DNA of 64,000 nucleotides from contig NZ_JAAAMU010000011.1 of assembly GCF_009909195.1 (NCBI RefSeq), forward strand, positions 64,501 through 128,500, read 5' to 3'. Below the pieces are notes generated by a model that ran no database searches, had not been told where the DNA came from, and saw only the letters and a list, made by a program, of their open reading frames with translations. A program made the translations under genes and the position numbers. The stretch is from Paenibacillus sacheonensis. Its GTDB lineage: Bacteria > Bacillota > Bacilli > Paenibacillales > Paenibacillaceae. Position 1 is the stretch's first letter; every line of letters begins with the position of its first letter. Below, piece by piece: positions 33,305 to 42,982 of the stretch.

Positions 33305-35347
33305 TCACGGAACGAAGTAGACGTCCCTGAAGTAATTGGCGTTGTTGTACGTCGAGGTCGGCATAGCGCCGGACGTCGTAGTGAAGACGCCGCTGCCCGC
33401 ATACGTAATGAGATTGCCGTTGTTGACCGGACTGTCGAAGCCATGGCTCGATGCCGGATACCAGTGGTCGGAGCTTGTCGAGACCGACACGATATAGTCG
33501 GTGTTGGCCGCGATGGTCAAGGCCGCCGGCAGCGTGAATTCCTTCCAGCCCGCCGTCCCCGCCGTAATTGACCACGTGTAAGGCCCTGCCACTACCGTAC
33601 CCGTAGAGGCTTTCCAAATCCGAACGGTATGCGCCCCTCCTTCGGTTGCGTTCGTGTAGATGCGAGCCTTCGTGATCGAGCCGGCCACCGTGGAGTAGAA
33701 TTTCGTGCCTAGCTCGTATTGCGTGTCGTTATCGTAGCCGACCGGCGTCTGCGTCGTGAAAATCGTTCCGCTCGTGCCGCTGCCGCCCGTCGTCAGCGCC
33801 GCCGAGTCGATCCTGCCCCATGCCGTGGCGCTCGCGCCGCCGTTATTGTCGATGCCGAGCCGGTACGTGCCGGCTGTCGCGACCGTGAACGTGATCGACT
33901 TCGCCGTCCAGCCCGTGCCGCTGAACGCGGTGCTTTGCAGCACCGTGCCGTCCGACGCCTTGACCGCGAACATCCGGAGAGACGCGCCGCTGCTCTGCAC
34001 GCTGGCGGAGAACGTATACGTGCCCGGCGTTAGATGAACGCCTTGATAGATGCCGGCATAGCCCAAGTTGAAATTTTGAATATACCCATAGTAGCCGCCC
34101 GGCTGCCCGACCGCCGCATTGCTCGCGCCGCCTCCGCCTTCGTTCGTCCAGAAGGACGTCTGCTTATAGGTCGTGCTTGAAGCGCCCGCGCCGTCGAAGT
34201 TCGTGTTCAGCAGCGTCGTCGAGCTCGTGATCCCCGCGAAATCGGCGTCTCCGGAGAAATCCGTCTTCGGCATGGAAGCGACGTTGCCGTCGAGCTTCGT
34301 CCCGCCGTTGACCGGGATGAGCGTATTGTTCTTGAACGTAACGGACTCCGTCGGCGTCCGCGGTCCCGGCGTATAAGGATCGTCGATCAGCGCTCCGATC
34401 GGATACGTCGCCTTCAGCGTATTGTCGTGCACGTTGACCCTGGAGACCTCCGACGTCGATTGGTCCGGGTTGCCTCCGGTCCAATTGATGAACAAGAAAC
34501 CGTGGCAGCCTCCGGCGCATTGCACGTCGACATTATTATGGTCCACCTCGATGTTCTTCGTCGGAATCGGGTTCGCCGTGGACCACCACGTGCCTCCCCG
34601 CGGGTCGTTGTACGACGCCCAGACGTAGATGCCGTCGTCGCCGGTCGTCAACGTATTGTTGTATACGCGGATGTTCTGGCAGTTCGCGAGGCTGACGCCG
34701 TCGCTGTTCAGCGTTGCCGGATTGGTCGTCTTCACCCCGGTCACGACGCCGTTCGTGGACTGCCGGAGCGCGATATTGTACATCGTCGCCCCATCGATCG
34801 TAATGTTCGATATCGTAAAATTGTCGACCTGATAGAAGCCGATGGCGTGAATGACGATGCTGGTCGCGTCGTTGCCGGTGTAAGTCATCTGAATCTTGCC
34901 CGCGCCCGTGATCGCGACGTTCGTCGTACCCGGACCGGCGAAGATCAGCGGGTAGTTGTTGTCGGCCCATGCGTTCCATGGTATGGAGCCGGATTTCAGA
35001 CGCCCGTACGTTTGGGCATGCGCATAATGTGCCGTGTTTTGACTTTCCTTGAGCACCGCATTCGCGTTAAGGTTAAGCGTCACGTTGCTCTTCAGCGTCA
35101 GATCGCCCGTCAGGAACGTGTACCCGCCGGGGAGATTGACCGTCCCGCCGCCCGCCGCATTCACGGCGTCGATCGCAGCCTGGATCGCCGCCCTGTCGTT
35201 CGTCGTGCCGTTGCCGACGGCGCCGTAGCCGAGGACGCTGACGTCCATCGCGCTGGCCCTGCCCGGCAGGGCGAACAACCAGGCGAACGACATGAGCGCG
35301 ACGATCAGCGACAGTACGGACAACTGCGTTCTTCGCGTTACGTCCAT
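33305..35347 (-). CDS. Secreted GH28-like beta-helix enzyme with accessory domains
   Basis: A 680-residue exported protein. Signal peptide 1-33. Residues 35-370 form a right-handed beta-helix opening VLGYGAVGNGTTNDRAAIQA, with GH28-type active-site elements NSD (214-216), GDD (236-238) and CHG (281-283); the usual RIK motif is not evident. Residues about 385-535 resemble a jelly-roll carbohydrate-binding module, and 540-680 match DUF4082 (FTTQTPVGYDNDTQYELGT start). It is inserted between ABC permease and catabolic genes, so it likely releases the imported sugar from a polysaccharide. Confidence 0.85.
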   Translation of the reverse strand: MDVTRRTQLSVLSLIVALMSFAWLFALPGRASAMDVSVLGYGAVGNGTTNDRAAIQAAIDAVNAAGGGTVNLPGGYTFLTGDLTLKSNVTLNLNANAVLKESQNTAHYAHAQTYGRLKSGSIPWNAWADNNYPLIFAGPGTTNVAITGAGKIQMTYTGNDATSIVIHAIGFYQVDNFTISNITIDGATMYNIALRQSTNGVVTGVKTTNPATLNSDGVSLANCQNIRVYNNTLTTGDDGIYVWASYNDPRGGTWWSTANPIPTKNIEVDHNNVDVQCAGGCHGFLFINWTGGNPDQSTSEVSRVNVHDNTLKATYPIGALIDDPYTPGPRTPTESVTFKNNTLIPVNGGTKLDGNVASMPKTDFSGDADFAGITSSTTLLNTNFDGAGASSTTYKQTSFWTNEGGGGASNAAVGQPGGYYGYIQNFNLGYAGIYQGVHLTPGTYTFSASVQSSGASLRMFAVKASDGTVLQSTAFSGTGWTAKSITFTVATAGTYRLGIDNNGGASATAWGRIDSAALTTGGSGTSGTIFTTQTPVGYDNDTQYELGTKFYSTVAGSITKARIYTNATEGGAHTVRIWKASTGTVVAGPYTWSITAGTAGWKEFTLPAALTIAANTDYIVSVSTSSDHWYPASSHGFDSPVNNGNLITYAGSGVFTTTSGAMPTSTYNNANYFRDVYFVP

Positions 35348-35387
35348 CTTGATTTCCCTCCTCTTCGTTCTATCGCTTGCGCTTGCG

Positions 35388-36236
35388 TTATCCCTTCAAA
35401 CTGCCCGCCATGACGCCCTTCACGAACGACTTCTGGAAGGCAAGGAAAAACACCGTGATCGGAAGGCAGACGAGCACCGTTCCTCCGAATACGAGATCCC
35501 ACTGCCCGACCTTGGAAGAACTGAAAATATAGAGCTGAAGGGGCAGCGTGAACATGGCATTCTTGTTCAGCACGATCAGCGGCACCAGCAGGTCGTTCCA
35601 AATGCTCACCCCCCGGATGACCAGCACGATGCCGGTAATCGTCTTCAGCAGGGGCATGTAGATGTGGATGTACGTCTTGAGCGGGCCGCAGCCGTCGATC
35701 GAGGCCGACTCGACGATCTCCTTCGGAATCGAACGCATGAAGCCGGCGTACAGGAAAATAACGAAGGGCAGGTACATTCCCGCGTAGACGAACGCGACGC
35801 CGAGGAAGCTGTTGACCAGATCGAGCCGCTTCAGCAGGAGCAGCAGGGGCACGATCGTAATTTGGGGAGGCACCGAAATGAGCGCGACGAAGAACGTGTA
35901 CAGCCTTCTGATCGCGCGGTTGTTCGGCAGGATGACGCCATAGGCCGCGAGCGAGCCAAGCGTTACGAGCAGCAGCAAGGACAGCGCCAGGATCAGCGCG
36001 CTATTGAAGAACGCGGTCTTGAAATGCAGCTGCTCGTAAGCCCTGGCGATATTCTCGAACGTAAAGGAATGCTTCGTCAACCAGAAGGGCTGCACCGAAA
36101 TCGATTCCGCATACTTAAACGCATTGTTGAGCGCATACCACAGCGGCAGCAGGTAAAACAGCGCCACGAGCGCGAGTATGACGTTAGTCGCGACTTGAGG
36201 CTTCTGCAGGCGGCCTTCGCCGCGAACCTTATTCAT
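35388..36236 (-). CDS. Carbohydrate ABC transporter permease, MalG type
   Basis: A 282-residue permease with six predicted helices. The cytoplasmic EAA loop reads EIVESASIDGCGPLKTYIHI, typical of the MalG/CUT1 class. It overlaps the upstream permease gene by eight bases. No ATPase gene is present; CUT1 importers in these bacteria commonly share a MsmX-type ATPase encoded elsewhere. Confidence 0.93.
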   Translation of the reverse strand: MNKVRGEGRLQKPQVATNVILALVALFYLLPLWYALNNAFKYAESISVQPFWLTKHSFTFENIARAYEQLHFKTAFFNSALILALSLLLLVTLGSLAAYGVILPNNRAIRRLYTFFVALISVPPQITIVPLLLLLKRLDLVNSFLGVAFVYAGMYLPFVIFLYAGFMRSIPKEIVESASIDGCGPLKTYIHIYMPLLKTITGIVLVIRGVSIWNDLLVPLIVLNKNAMFTLPLQLYIFSSSKVGQWDLVFGGTVLVCLPITVFFLAFQKSFVKGVMAGSLKG

Positions 36237-37125
36237 GAGCGGCTTCCCTTCGGTTCAACAGCCGCAGCAGACCGAGCGTGATCGCCGTCGTGACGAGCGT
36301 CAGGATGACGGCGAGCGCCATGGCGCTGCCTTGCTGCATGCTTTTGAACGCATAGATGTAGATCGAGATCGCCATCGTCTGGGACGCGAAGCCGGGTCCC
36401 CCGCCCGTTAGGACGAACGGTAGATCGAAGATCGTCAATATGCCGATCGCGGAGACGACGATATTGATCGTAATGGCGTGCGAGAGCAGCGGGAACGTCA
36501 GATAGCGCAGCCGCTGGAACCACGTAATGCCTTCGATGCTCGCCGATTCGTAGATATCCGGCGGAATCGTGCTCAGCCCGCCCAAGTAAATCATCAGGTA
36601 GAATCCGACGGAATACCAGACGATGCTGAGGCTCATCGCGGGCATCACGGTCGCCGTCTGGCCGAGCCAATCCTGCGCCCAGCTTTCCTTGCCAAGCTTC
36701 TCGAGCACAAGGGCGACGGGGCCGAACACCGGATTGTAAATCACTTTCCAGATGATGCCGACGACGACCATGGAGAAGATATTCGGCAGATAGATGATCA
36801 CCTTGTACATGCCCGCGAACCGCCGGACGTCGTAGATCAGAACGGCAAGCAGCATCGAGATTATATTCAGGACGGGCACATACAAGCCGATCAGGAAGAG
36901 CGTATTCCAGATGAGCTGCTTGAACTGCGGCGACTGCAGAACGTAACGGAAGTTATCCCAGCCGACGTAGTCGAAGTCCGGGCTGATGCCGTTCCAGTTC
37001 GTGAAGCTGTAGCGGAAGGACATCAAGGCCGGATAGAGGAAGAAGACGCCGATGACGGCGAGCGCCGGCAGGACGAATGCCGCGCCCGCGACTGCGGAAC
37101 GGTTGTTGCGGTACCAGACCCTCAT
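36229..37125 (-). CDS. Carbohydrate ABC transporter permease, MalF/UgpA type
   Basis: A 298-residue permease with six helices, N-terminal VLPALAVIGVFFLYPALMSF and EAA loop PPDIYESASIEGITWFQRLR. GAGAGGTGG precedes the ATG. It pairs with the MalG-type permease and follows the binding-protein gene after 89 bases that contain a stable hairpin. Confidence 0.93.
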   Translation of the reverse strand: MRVWYRNNRSAVAGAAFVLPALAVIGVFFLYPALMSFRYSFTNWNGISPDFDYVGWDNFRYVLQSPQFKQLIWNTLFLIGLYVPVLNIISMLLAVLIYDVRRFAGMYKVIIYLPNIFSMVVVGIIWKVIYNPVFGPVALVLEKLGKESWAQDWLGQTATVMPAMSLSIVWYSVGFYLMIYLGGLSTIPPDIYESASIEGITWFQRLRYLTFPLLSHAITINIVVSAIGILTIFDLPFVLTGGGPGFASQTMAISIYIYAFKSMQQGSAMALAVILTLVTTAITLGLLRLLNRREAAHE

Positions 37126-37157
37126 GCTGCGCCACCTCTCGCGGAAGGAAGCCGGCG

Positions 37158-37196
37158 GGCGGAGCGCTCCGGACCTATTCGGCCCGCCGCTCCGCC
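37158..37196 (-). promoter_or_regulatory. Intercistronic hairpin between binding protein and permease genes
   Basis: Nine-base perfect arms GGCGGAGCG and CGCTCCGCC enclose 21 GC-rich bases, with no T-run. Such a structure may protect the upstream mRNA or attenuate readthrough so the binding protein is made in excess. Confidence 0.5.
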
Positions 37197-37214
37197 GCCG
37201 TTTCCGGAATCGGA

Positions 37215-38582
37215 TTATTTTTTGACTGCCTGCAGGTACGTGTCCTGCGTGAACTTAGCCGCGCCTTCCGGGGTCAGCTCGCCCGTCAGCACCCGTTGGA
37301 ACGTCTGTACGAGCGAAGCCTGCACTTCGGACGGCAGCACCTCGAACCAGAGCGGACCGCTCTTCGCGTACGTCTTGAGGTCGTCGACGTAGGAGGAGAT
37401 GGCCGGGTCGATCTTGAGCTTGCCGGCGTCGGGCGACTTGATCATCGGGATGTTGCCGCGCTTGTTCTGATAGATGTAGTAGCCGTCGCCTTCGACGATG
37501 AAGTCGAGGAATTTCATAGCCGCGTCCTTGTGCTTGCCCTCCGCGACCGCGAAGCCCGTCTCCGTCGCCACGACGGGCACCAGGTCCTGCCCCTTGTCGT
37601 TCCAAGGCGGCAGCATGACGCCCGTGCCGAAGCCGGCCGCCATCATCGTGCCCGCCAGCCAGATGCCGCTGAAGGACATGGCCGCTTTGCCCTGCAGGAA
37701 CTCGTCGTTCGCTTGGCTGTACTGCAGGCTGGTGACGCCTTTGATCAGGTAGCCCTTGTCGTAGAGCGTCTTGAATTTTGCGTAGATGTCGGCATACGCC
37801 GGCGTATTGAAGTCGAATGTGCCGTCCGCGAGCTTCTTGAGCGCATCCGGGTCTTTGCCCACGATATTGTTCGAGAAGCCATTGCTCCAGACGGTATTGT
37901 TGACCGTGCCGTCCGCGCCTGCCACGATGAGCGGCGTGATGTCGCGGCTCTTGAGCTGCTCGCAGGCCGCGAGGAATTCGTCCCAGTTCTTCGGCAGTTC
38001 TTTTATGCCGGCTTGGTCGAATAGTTTCTTATTGTAGTAGATCAAGGTCGTGGACAATCCGCCGGCGATGCCGAACAGCTTGCCGGACGAAGACGTGAAC
38101 ACCGGCTTCAGCCCGTCGATCGTGTTCTTGCCCGCTTCGCTGTCCTTCAGGTCGGCGATCAGCCCGGTGTCGGCCAGCTGCGCGCCGAACGTGCCGCCGT
38201 CGATCGTCATGAAATCCGGCAGCGAGTTGGCTGCCGCTTTGGGCTGCAGGTACTCCGCGTTCGTGTCGTTCGGCACCTGGGAGAAGTCGACCTTGATGTT
38301 CGGGTACTTCGCCATGAACTGATCCACGATCTCCTGCGCGGCGTCCACCCAGTCGGAGCTCATCATCGACACCGTGAGCGTAACCTTCTCGTCCGCGGAG
38401 GTATCCGCGGGCGCGTTCGCCGGTGCGTTCGTGCCCGCGTTCCCGGAGGTGCCCTTGCCGGCATCGTTCTTCGTGTTCGAGGCTGCCGTGCCGCCGCCGT
38501 TGTCGTTCCCGCAGCCATAAAGCGGAACTGCCAGCAGCGAGAGCGCCAGTGCGGCCGAGCATGCTTTTTTCACTGAAACCAT
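37215..38582 (-). CDS. Extracellular sugar-binding lipoprotein (ABC family 1)
   Basis: A 455-residue lipoprotein. The signal ends in a lipobox LYGC at about residue 25, followed by a Gly/Asn/Thr-rich linker, then the family 1 fold with VTLTVSMMSSDWVDAAQEIV and AAMSFSGIWLAGTMMAAGFG segments. GGGGATGG precedes the ATG at 38582; a longer frame has no ribosome site. It is first gene of the leftward operon and delivers substrate to the two permeases. Divergent YesM/YesN genes probably control this promoter. Confidence 0.93.
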   Translation of the reverse strand: MVSVKKACSAALALSLLAVPLYGCGNDNGGGTAASNTKNDAGKGTSGNAGTNAPANAPADTSADEKVTLTVSMMSSDWVDAAQEIVDQFMAKYPNIKVDFSQVPNDTNAEYLQPKAAANSLPDFMTIDGGTFGAQLADTGLIADLKDSEAGKNTIDGLKPVFTSSSGKLFGIAGGLSTTLIYYNKKLFDQAGIKELPKNWDEFLAACEQLKSRDITPLIVAGADGTVNNTVWSNGFSNNIVGKDPDALKKLADGTFDFNTPAYADIYAKFKTLYDKGYLIKGVTSLQYSQANDEFLQGKAAMSFSGIWLAGTMMAAGFGTGVMLPPWNDKGQDLVPVVATETGFAVAEGKHKDAAMKFLDFIVEGDGYYIYQNKRGNIPMIKSPDAGKLKIDPAISSYVDDLKTYAKSGPLWFEVLPSEVQASLVQTFQRVLTGELTPEGAAKFTQDTYLQAVKK

Positions 38583-38801
38583 GGATCCATCCCCTTTTGA
38601 TTGGCTTAGTGAAAATATAGCACAGGCATTTCCGCCATATAAGGCAACAAAATTCACATAGAGTTTAATATTTTCAGATAATTACAACATGTACCTAACA
38701 GCAAGTCCATTTCATGTTATATTTAATTCCATAAATCAGACATACTCCTGCGCGCGAGGCGGACTCCCGCTTCTAAATCCGAACAAACGGAGCGAATGCC
38801 G

Positions 38802-40610
38802 ATGAAGATCTTCTCTCGCGGGCTCAGTATCCGCGTCAAGCTGATTCTGTCGATCTACGGCACCATCATCTTCATCTCGTCCGTGCTGGGCTACTTCTCC
38901 TACCAATACTCCGCGGACAACGTCGTGAACAAAGTAAGCATCGCCAACCAGGCCACCGTCAAGCAGATCGACGCCAACCTGAACTTCCTGCAGCATGAAA
39001 TCGACGATATCTCCATGCAGCTCGAGCTGCACGACCTCGTGCAGTCCTTTCTGAAAGGGAGCGCCAGCCCGCTCTACACCGACAAATCGCTGCTGTTCAC
39101 CATGAGCCTCATTGCCGCGAAAAGCTACATCAACCTCACGATCCTATACAACCTGTCAGATGATCAAATCCCGTTCCATATGAGCAACGACGGCAGCAAC
39201 GGCATCTATCCGTTCTCCGTCTTCTCGGGCAGCGGCACGTACCGGAAGATCGACGCGCAGCAAGGAAAGCCCTATTGGTTCCGCTCGGACGACGAGCTGC
39301 TGATCCAAAACAATAAATATCCCAAGATCGTAATGGGGCGAATGGTTCGCGACCTTAACGATTATCACAATATCGGCCTGCTCATCATGTGCGTGAACGA
39401 GAAATACATCCGGAACCTGTACGCCGACAACCTGCAGACGAACGGCGGCAGCATCGCGATCGTCGACGGCAGCGGCAGCGTGATCTCGCACGGAGGCCCG
39501 GACTTCTACCCGGCCGCCGGGCAGAGTTCCCGGTTCGTTGCCGACGCAGGCAGGCATCAAGAAGGCACGCTGGTGGAGAACGTCGGCGGACAGCCGATGC
39601 TGATCGCCTACAGCAGCCTCAACGAGGTCGGCTGGAAAATCTACTACGCGGTGCCGATGGTGTCCCTGACCAAGGAGTTAAACGCCATTAAGAAGTTTAC
39701 CTTCTACATCGTCGCCGGATGCCTCTTGGCCCTGCTGCCCGTCATGCTGCTGCTCTCCTCCCTGCTCACGCTGCCGATCAAGCGCCTATTGCGCTCGATG
39801 CGCCGATTTCAGGCCGGACGCTTCGACGAGCGCGTGAAGATCATGAACAACGACGAGATCGGGCAGCTCTCCGAGGGCTATAACACGATGGTTGCCAGCA
39901 TTAAAGATTTGGTCAATAAGATGTACGTGCTGCAAATCCGCGAACGGGAAGCCGAGCTGAACGCGTTGCAAGCCCAGATCAATCCCCATTTTCTCTACAA
40001 CACGCTCGATCTCATCTTCTGGAAAGCACAGGCCTCCGGGGACAAGGAAATCGCGCTGATGATCTATTCGCTGTCCCGCTTCTTCCGGATCAGCCTAAAC
40101 CGCGGGGAAGGCATGACCGTCGCGGCGCGGGAGAAGGAGCTCGTCGAGCATTACCTGCTGCTCCATCAGAAACGGCACAAGCATAAGCTGTCCTACGATA
40201 TCCGGTTCGAGGACGACGTGCTGCCGTGCATGATTCCGAAGCTGATCCTGCAGCCGCTCGTCGAGAATGCCATGCTGCACGGCTTGGAGAAACAGAAGAA
40301 CGGCGGCCATATCATCGTGACGGCCGCACGGGATGGCGAAGAGCTTCGCTTCGCCGTCGAAGACGATGGGGTCGGCATGGACGACGAGCAGCTGCAGGCG
40401 CTCTTCTCCCCGCCGGCCGAACGCCCCGCGGCCGCCGCGATGCCGGAGCTGCCGGGCGGTTACGCCGTGCATAATGTCGTGGAGCGCTTGAAACTGATTT
40501 ACGGCGACCGTTATAAGATGGCTTTCTCCAGTACGCCCGGGGTGGGCACGAGAGTGGAAATCGTCCTGCCGGCCGATATGCCGGCGGCAAAGGGAGGCAT
40601 TACAGCATGA
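38802..40610 (+). CDS. Sensor histidine kinase, YesM family
   Basis: About 602 residues. TM1 near 10-32, an extracellular Cache-like sensor of about 260 residues, TM2 near 300-322, a HAMP region, then the His_kinase domain with QINPHFLYNTLDLIFWKAQA carrying the phospho-acceptor His, and a C-terminal HATPase_c. The second ATG (38802) has GGAGCG at better spacing. It overlaps the response regulator gene by ATGA. Divergent from the ABC operon, which it presumably switches on when its sugar is outside. Confidence 0.93.
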   Translation: MKIFSRGLSIRVKLILSIYGTIIFISSVLGYFSYQYSADNVVNKVSIANQATVKQIDANLNFLQHEIDDISMQLELHDLVQSFLKGSASPLYTDKSLLFTMSLIAAKSYINLTILYNLSDDQIPFHMSNDGSNGIYPFSVFSGSGTYRKIDAQQGKPYWFRSDDELLIQNNKYPKIVMGRMVRDLNDYHNIGLLIMCVNEKYIRNLYADNLQTNGGSIAIVDGSGSVISHGGPDFYPAAGQSSRFVADAGRHQEGTLVENVGGQPMLIAYSSLNEVGWKIYYAVPMVSLTKELNAIKKFTFYIVAGCLLALLPVMLLLSSLLTLPIKRLLRSMRRFQAGRFDERVKIMNNDEIGQLSEGYNTMVASIKDLVNKMYVLQIREREAELNALQAQINPHFLYNTLDLIFWKAQASGDKEIALMIYSLSRFFRISLNRGEGMTVAAREKELVEHYLLLHQKRHKHKLSYDIRFEDDVLPCMIPKLILQPLVENAMLHGLEKQKNGGHIIVTAARDGEELRFAVEDDGVGMDDEQLQALFSPPAERPAAAAMPELPGGYAVHNVVERLKLIYGDRYKMAFSSTPGVGTRVEIVLPADMPAAKGGITA

Positions 40611-42235
40611 GCATGAGACTGCTGATCGTGGACGACGAAGAGGAGGTTCGCAGCGGGATTCGTGGCATGATCGACTGGGAAGGCAACGGCATCGAGGTAT
40701 GCGGCGAAGCGGAGGACGGCGTGCAGGCGCTGGCAATCATTCGCGAGGCGAAGCCGGAGATTCTGCTGATGGACATCCGCATGCCCGAACTGAACGGGCT
40801 GCAGGTCGCGGAAGCGATGCAGCGGGAGGGCCATGCGTCCAAAGCGATTCTGCTCAGCGGCTACGACGATTTCGCGTTTGCGCAGCAGGCGCTGAAATTC
40901 GGCGTTTCGGAATATTTGCTAAAGCCCTGCATGCCGGACGAAATTCTAGCCGCGGTGCTGAAGACAGCCGCCCTGATCCGGGAGGAATCGGAACAACGGG
41001 AGAAATACGCGGACCTGCAGGCCATGCTTGAATCGCAGATGCCGTTCTTGAAGGAGCGCTTCCTGCTGAAATGCCTGCGCGGCGAGCTTCCGCCGGCGGA
41101 AAATCCGCGAGAGGGATTCGCCCTGTACGGGATTACGCTGCCGGCAGCGGAGACGGCGGCTGCGCTGGTCCGCATTGACGAATACGGCGCGCTGTGCGGG
41201 GATGCCAAGGAAAGGGACATCGCGTATTGGCGCTTCTCCGTCCGGAGTACGGCGGAGCGGTTCTTGGGTACCCGCTTGGCGATGGAGTTCGTCGACGATC
41301 AGGATGATTTTGCTCTCATCGCGCATCTCGCTTCCGGCGAAGACGAGGCCGCTCTCGCGGAAGGCCTATCCCGCATGCAGGAGGCGCTTCGCGGGCAGTT
41401 CGGCTTTACGGCTTCGGTCGGCATCGGCCGGTCCTACCCGGGCATCGGCCAGCTCCACCTCTCCTACTCGGAAGCGCGCCAGGCCATGGAGGCACGGTTC
41501 GCGCGCGGGGACGGCTGTCTGGTCAAGTACGAAGAATTGTCGGCCGAGGACCCCGGGCAGACCGTGCCGAGCTATCCGTTTACCGAGGAGAAGCAAATAC
41601 TGCACAGCGTGAAGAATGGCAATCAGGCTGCTCTTGAGCGTCAGGTGGATGCTTTCCTCGAGGCGCTTGCTCCCCCGCCTGACTCTCCATCGCGGGAACA
41701 TGTCGTCCGATGCTGCATGGCGCTTCTGCTATCTCTTTATCATTTGTGCCTAGAGACCCGCTCCAATCCGGACGACGTCTTCGGGCGAGGGCTGGCTTCG
41801 ATCGATGCGCTGCTTGGCGTGCCCACCTTGCGCCAGTTGAAAGACAACGTGCTGGAGACAACGAACGAAGTCTGCCGTAAGATCAACAGCCGCAAATCCG
41901 GCCATAAGACGGTAGAGCAGGCCGTTGCCTATATCCAAGCCAACTTTGCCGGAGAGCTGACGCTGGAGACGGTCGCCAATCAAGTATACGTAAACCCGAA
42001 CTACTTCTGCCTGCTGTTCAAGCAGTCCATGGGCGTCAACTTCATCGACTACGTGCACCAGATTCGAATCGGGCAGGCATGCGAAGGGCTCGCCGCCTAC
42101 CCGTACAAGACGTACGAAATCGCGGCCAAGGTCGGTTACGCGAACGAGAAATATTTTTGCCAGATCTTCAAGAAGCTGACCGGCTTGACGCCTTCCCAGT
42201 ATCGCGACCGGTACGGCAGCGCTAATCTTCGCTGA
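40607..42235 (+). CDS. Response regulator, YesN family (REC plus AraC HTH)
   Basis: A 542-residue regulator. Receiver domain 1-125 with Asp10/Glu11 and phospho-acceptor Asp56 (LLMDIRMP) and Lys in YLLKP; a long middle region of about 300 residues typical of YesN; C-terminal AraC domain from about 440 with ETVANQVYVNPNYFCLLFKQ and GYANEKYFCQIFKKLTGLTP. Partner of the overlapping YesM kinase; probable activator of the divergent nine-gene operon. Confidence 0.93.
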   Translation: MSMRLLIVDDEEEVRSGIRGMIDWEGNGIEVCGEAEDGVQALAIIREAKPEILLMDIRMPELNGLQVAEAMQREGHASKAILLSGYDDFAFAQQALKFGVSEYLLKPCMPDEILAAVLKTAALIREESEQREKYADLQAMLESQMPFLKERFLLKCLRGELPPAENPREGFALYGITLPAAETAAALVRIDEYGALCGDAKERDIAYWRFSVRSTAERFLGTRLAMEFVDDQDDFALIAHLASGEDEAALAEGLSRMQEALRGQFGFTASVGIGRSYPGIGQLHLSYSEARQAMEARFARGDGCLVKYEELSAEDPGQTVPSYPFTEEKQILHSVKNGNQAALERQVDAFLEALAPPPDSPSREHVVRCCMALLLSLYHLCLETRSNPDDVFGRGLASIDALLGVPTLRQLKDNVLETTNEVCRKINSRKSGHKTVEQAVAYIQANFAGELTLETVANQVYVNPNYFCLLFKQSMGVNFIDYVHQIRIGQACEGLAAYPYKTYEIAAKVGYANEKYFCQIFKKLTGLTPSQYRDRYGSANLR

Positions 42236-42250
42236 TACCGTCGGATAGAC

Positions 42251-42286
42251 AAAAAAGGATGCCGCTGCCTTCGGCAGCTGCATCCT
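42251..42286 (-). terminator. Intrinsic terminator of the MFS-tetR operon
   Basis: AGGATGCcGCTGCC and GGCAGCtGCATCCT pair with one mismatch round a 3-base loop. Read leftward it ends in six T residues; it may also serve the convergent yesN gene. Confidence 0.82.
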
Positions 42287-42326
42287 TAAGCTATCGCATT
42301 AATCCCGTGCCTGTCTAACCTCGCAA

Positions 42327-42947
42327 TTACAATCCCGCCGTCCCGAGCGGCACGCCCTTCTCGTACAGCGCCAGCGCCCGGTCGGTAACGGCGGTGAAGT
42401 CCTCGTCCGGATGCTCGAAGCAATGCAGCTGCACCGCCATCATGGCACCCATGATGGTACCGGCGAACATCATGACTTCAAAGTCGTCCCGGGGACGATC
42501 CAGCCGGTCCGCCGCCAGTTCGGCGATCAGGAGCAGCGTATCGTTCATATGGATGAGCGAAGCGGCGCGCAGCTCCGGCACGGACATCGTGAGCGCCATC
42601 CGCTCGGCAAGCGATGTCTGCTCCTCCCGCGTCATCCCCGCGAAGCCTTCCTTGGCGGCCGCCCGGAACGCCTGTATCAGACTGATGCCTGCCGGCTGCT
42701 TCCGAAACGACTCGATCAGCAGCTCATCGTCGTTATCCTCCAGCACCAACGCTTCTTTCGTAGGAAAGTAGCGGAAGAACGTGCTCGGCGAGATTTCGCT
42801 TGCTTCGGCGATCTGCTCGATCGTCGTGGCGGCATAGCCATACTCGCGGAACAGGCGCATCCCTTGCTGCTGCAGCGTCCGGCGGGTTTTCATTTTCTTC
42901 TTCTCGCGAAGACCGAGCTTCGCGGGTTCCGGGTTTTCCGGAGACAT
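42327..42947 (-). CDS. TetR-family transcriptional regulator
   Basis: A 206-residue repressor. The HTH is TRRTLQQQGMRLFREYGYAA then TIEQIAEASEISPSTFFRYF; the C-terminal ligand domain is helical. GAGGTGATGG precedes the ATG. It is the second gene after an EmrB-type pump (35 bases apart) and probably represses the operon through the TGACAGT operators at the pump promoter. Confidence 0.92.
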   Translation of the reverse strand: MSPENPEPAKLGLREKKKMKTRRTLQQQGMRLFREYGYAATTIEQIAEASEISPSTFFRYFPTKEALVLEDNDDELLIESFRKQPAGISLIQAFRAAAKEGFAGMTREEQTSLAERMALTMSVPELRAASLIHMNDTLLLIAELAADRLDRPRDDFEVMMFAGTIMGAMMAVQLHCFEHPDEDFTAVTDRALALYEKGVPLGTAGL

Positions 42948-42982
42948 GCCCCATCACCTCTTGCCCTTCATCATAACCGATC

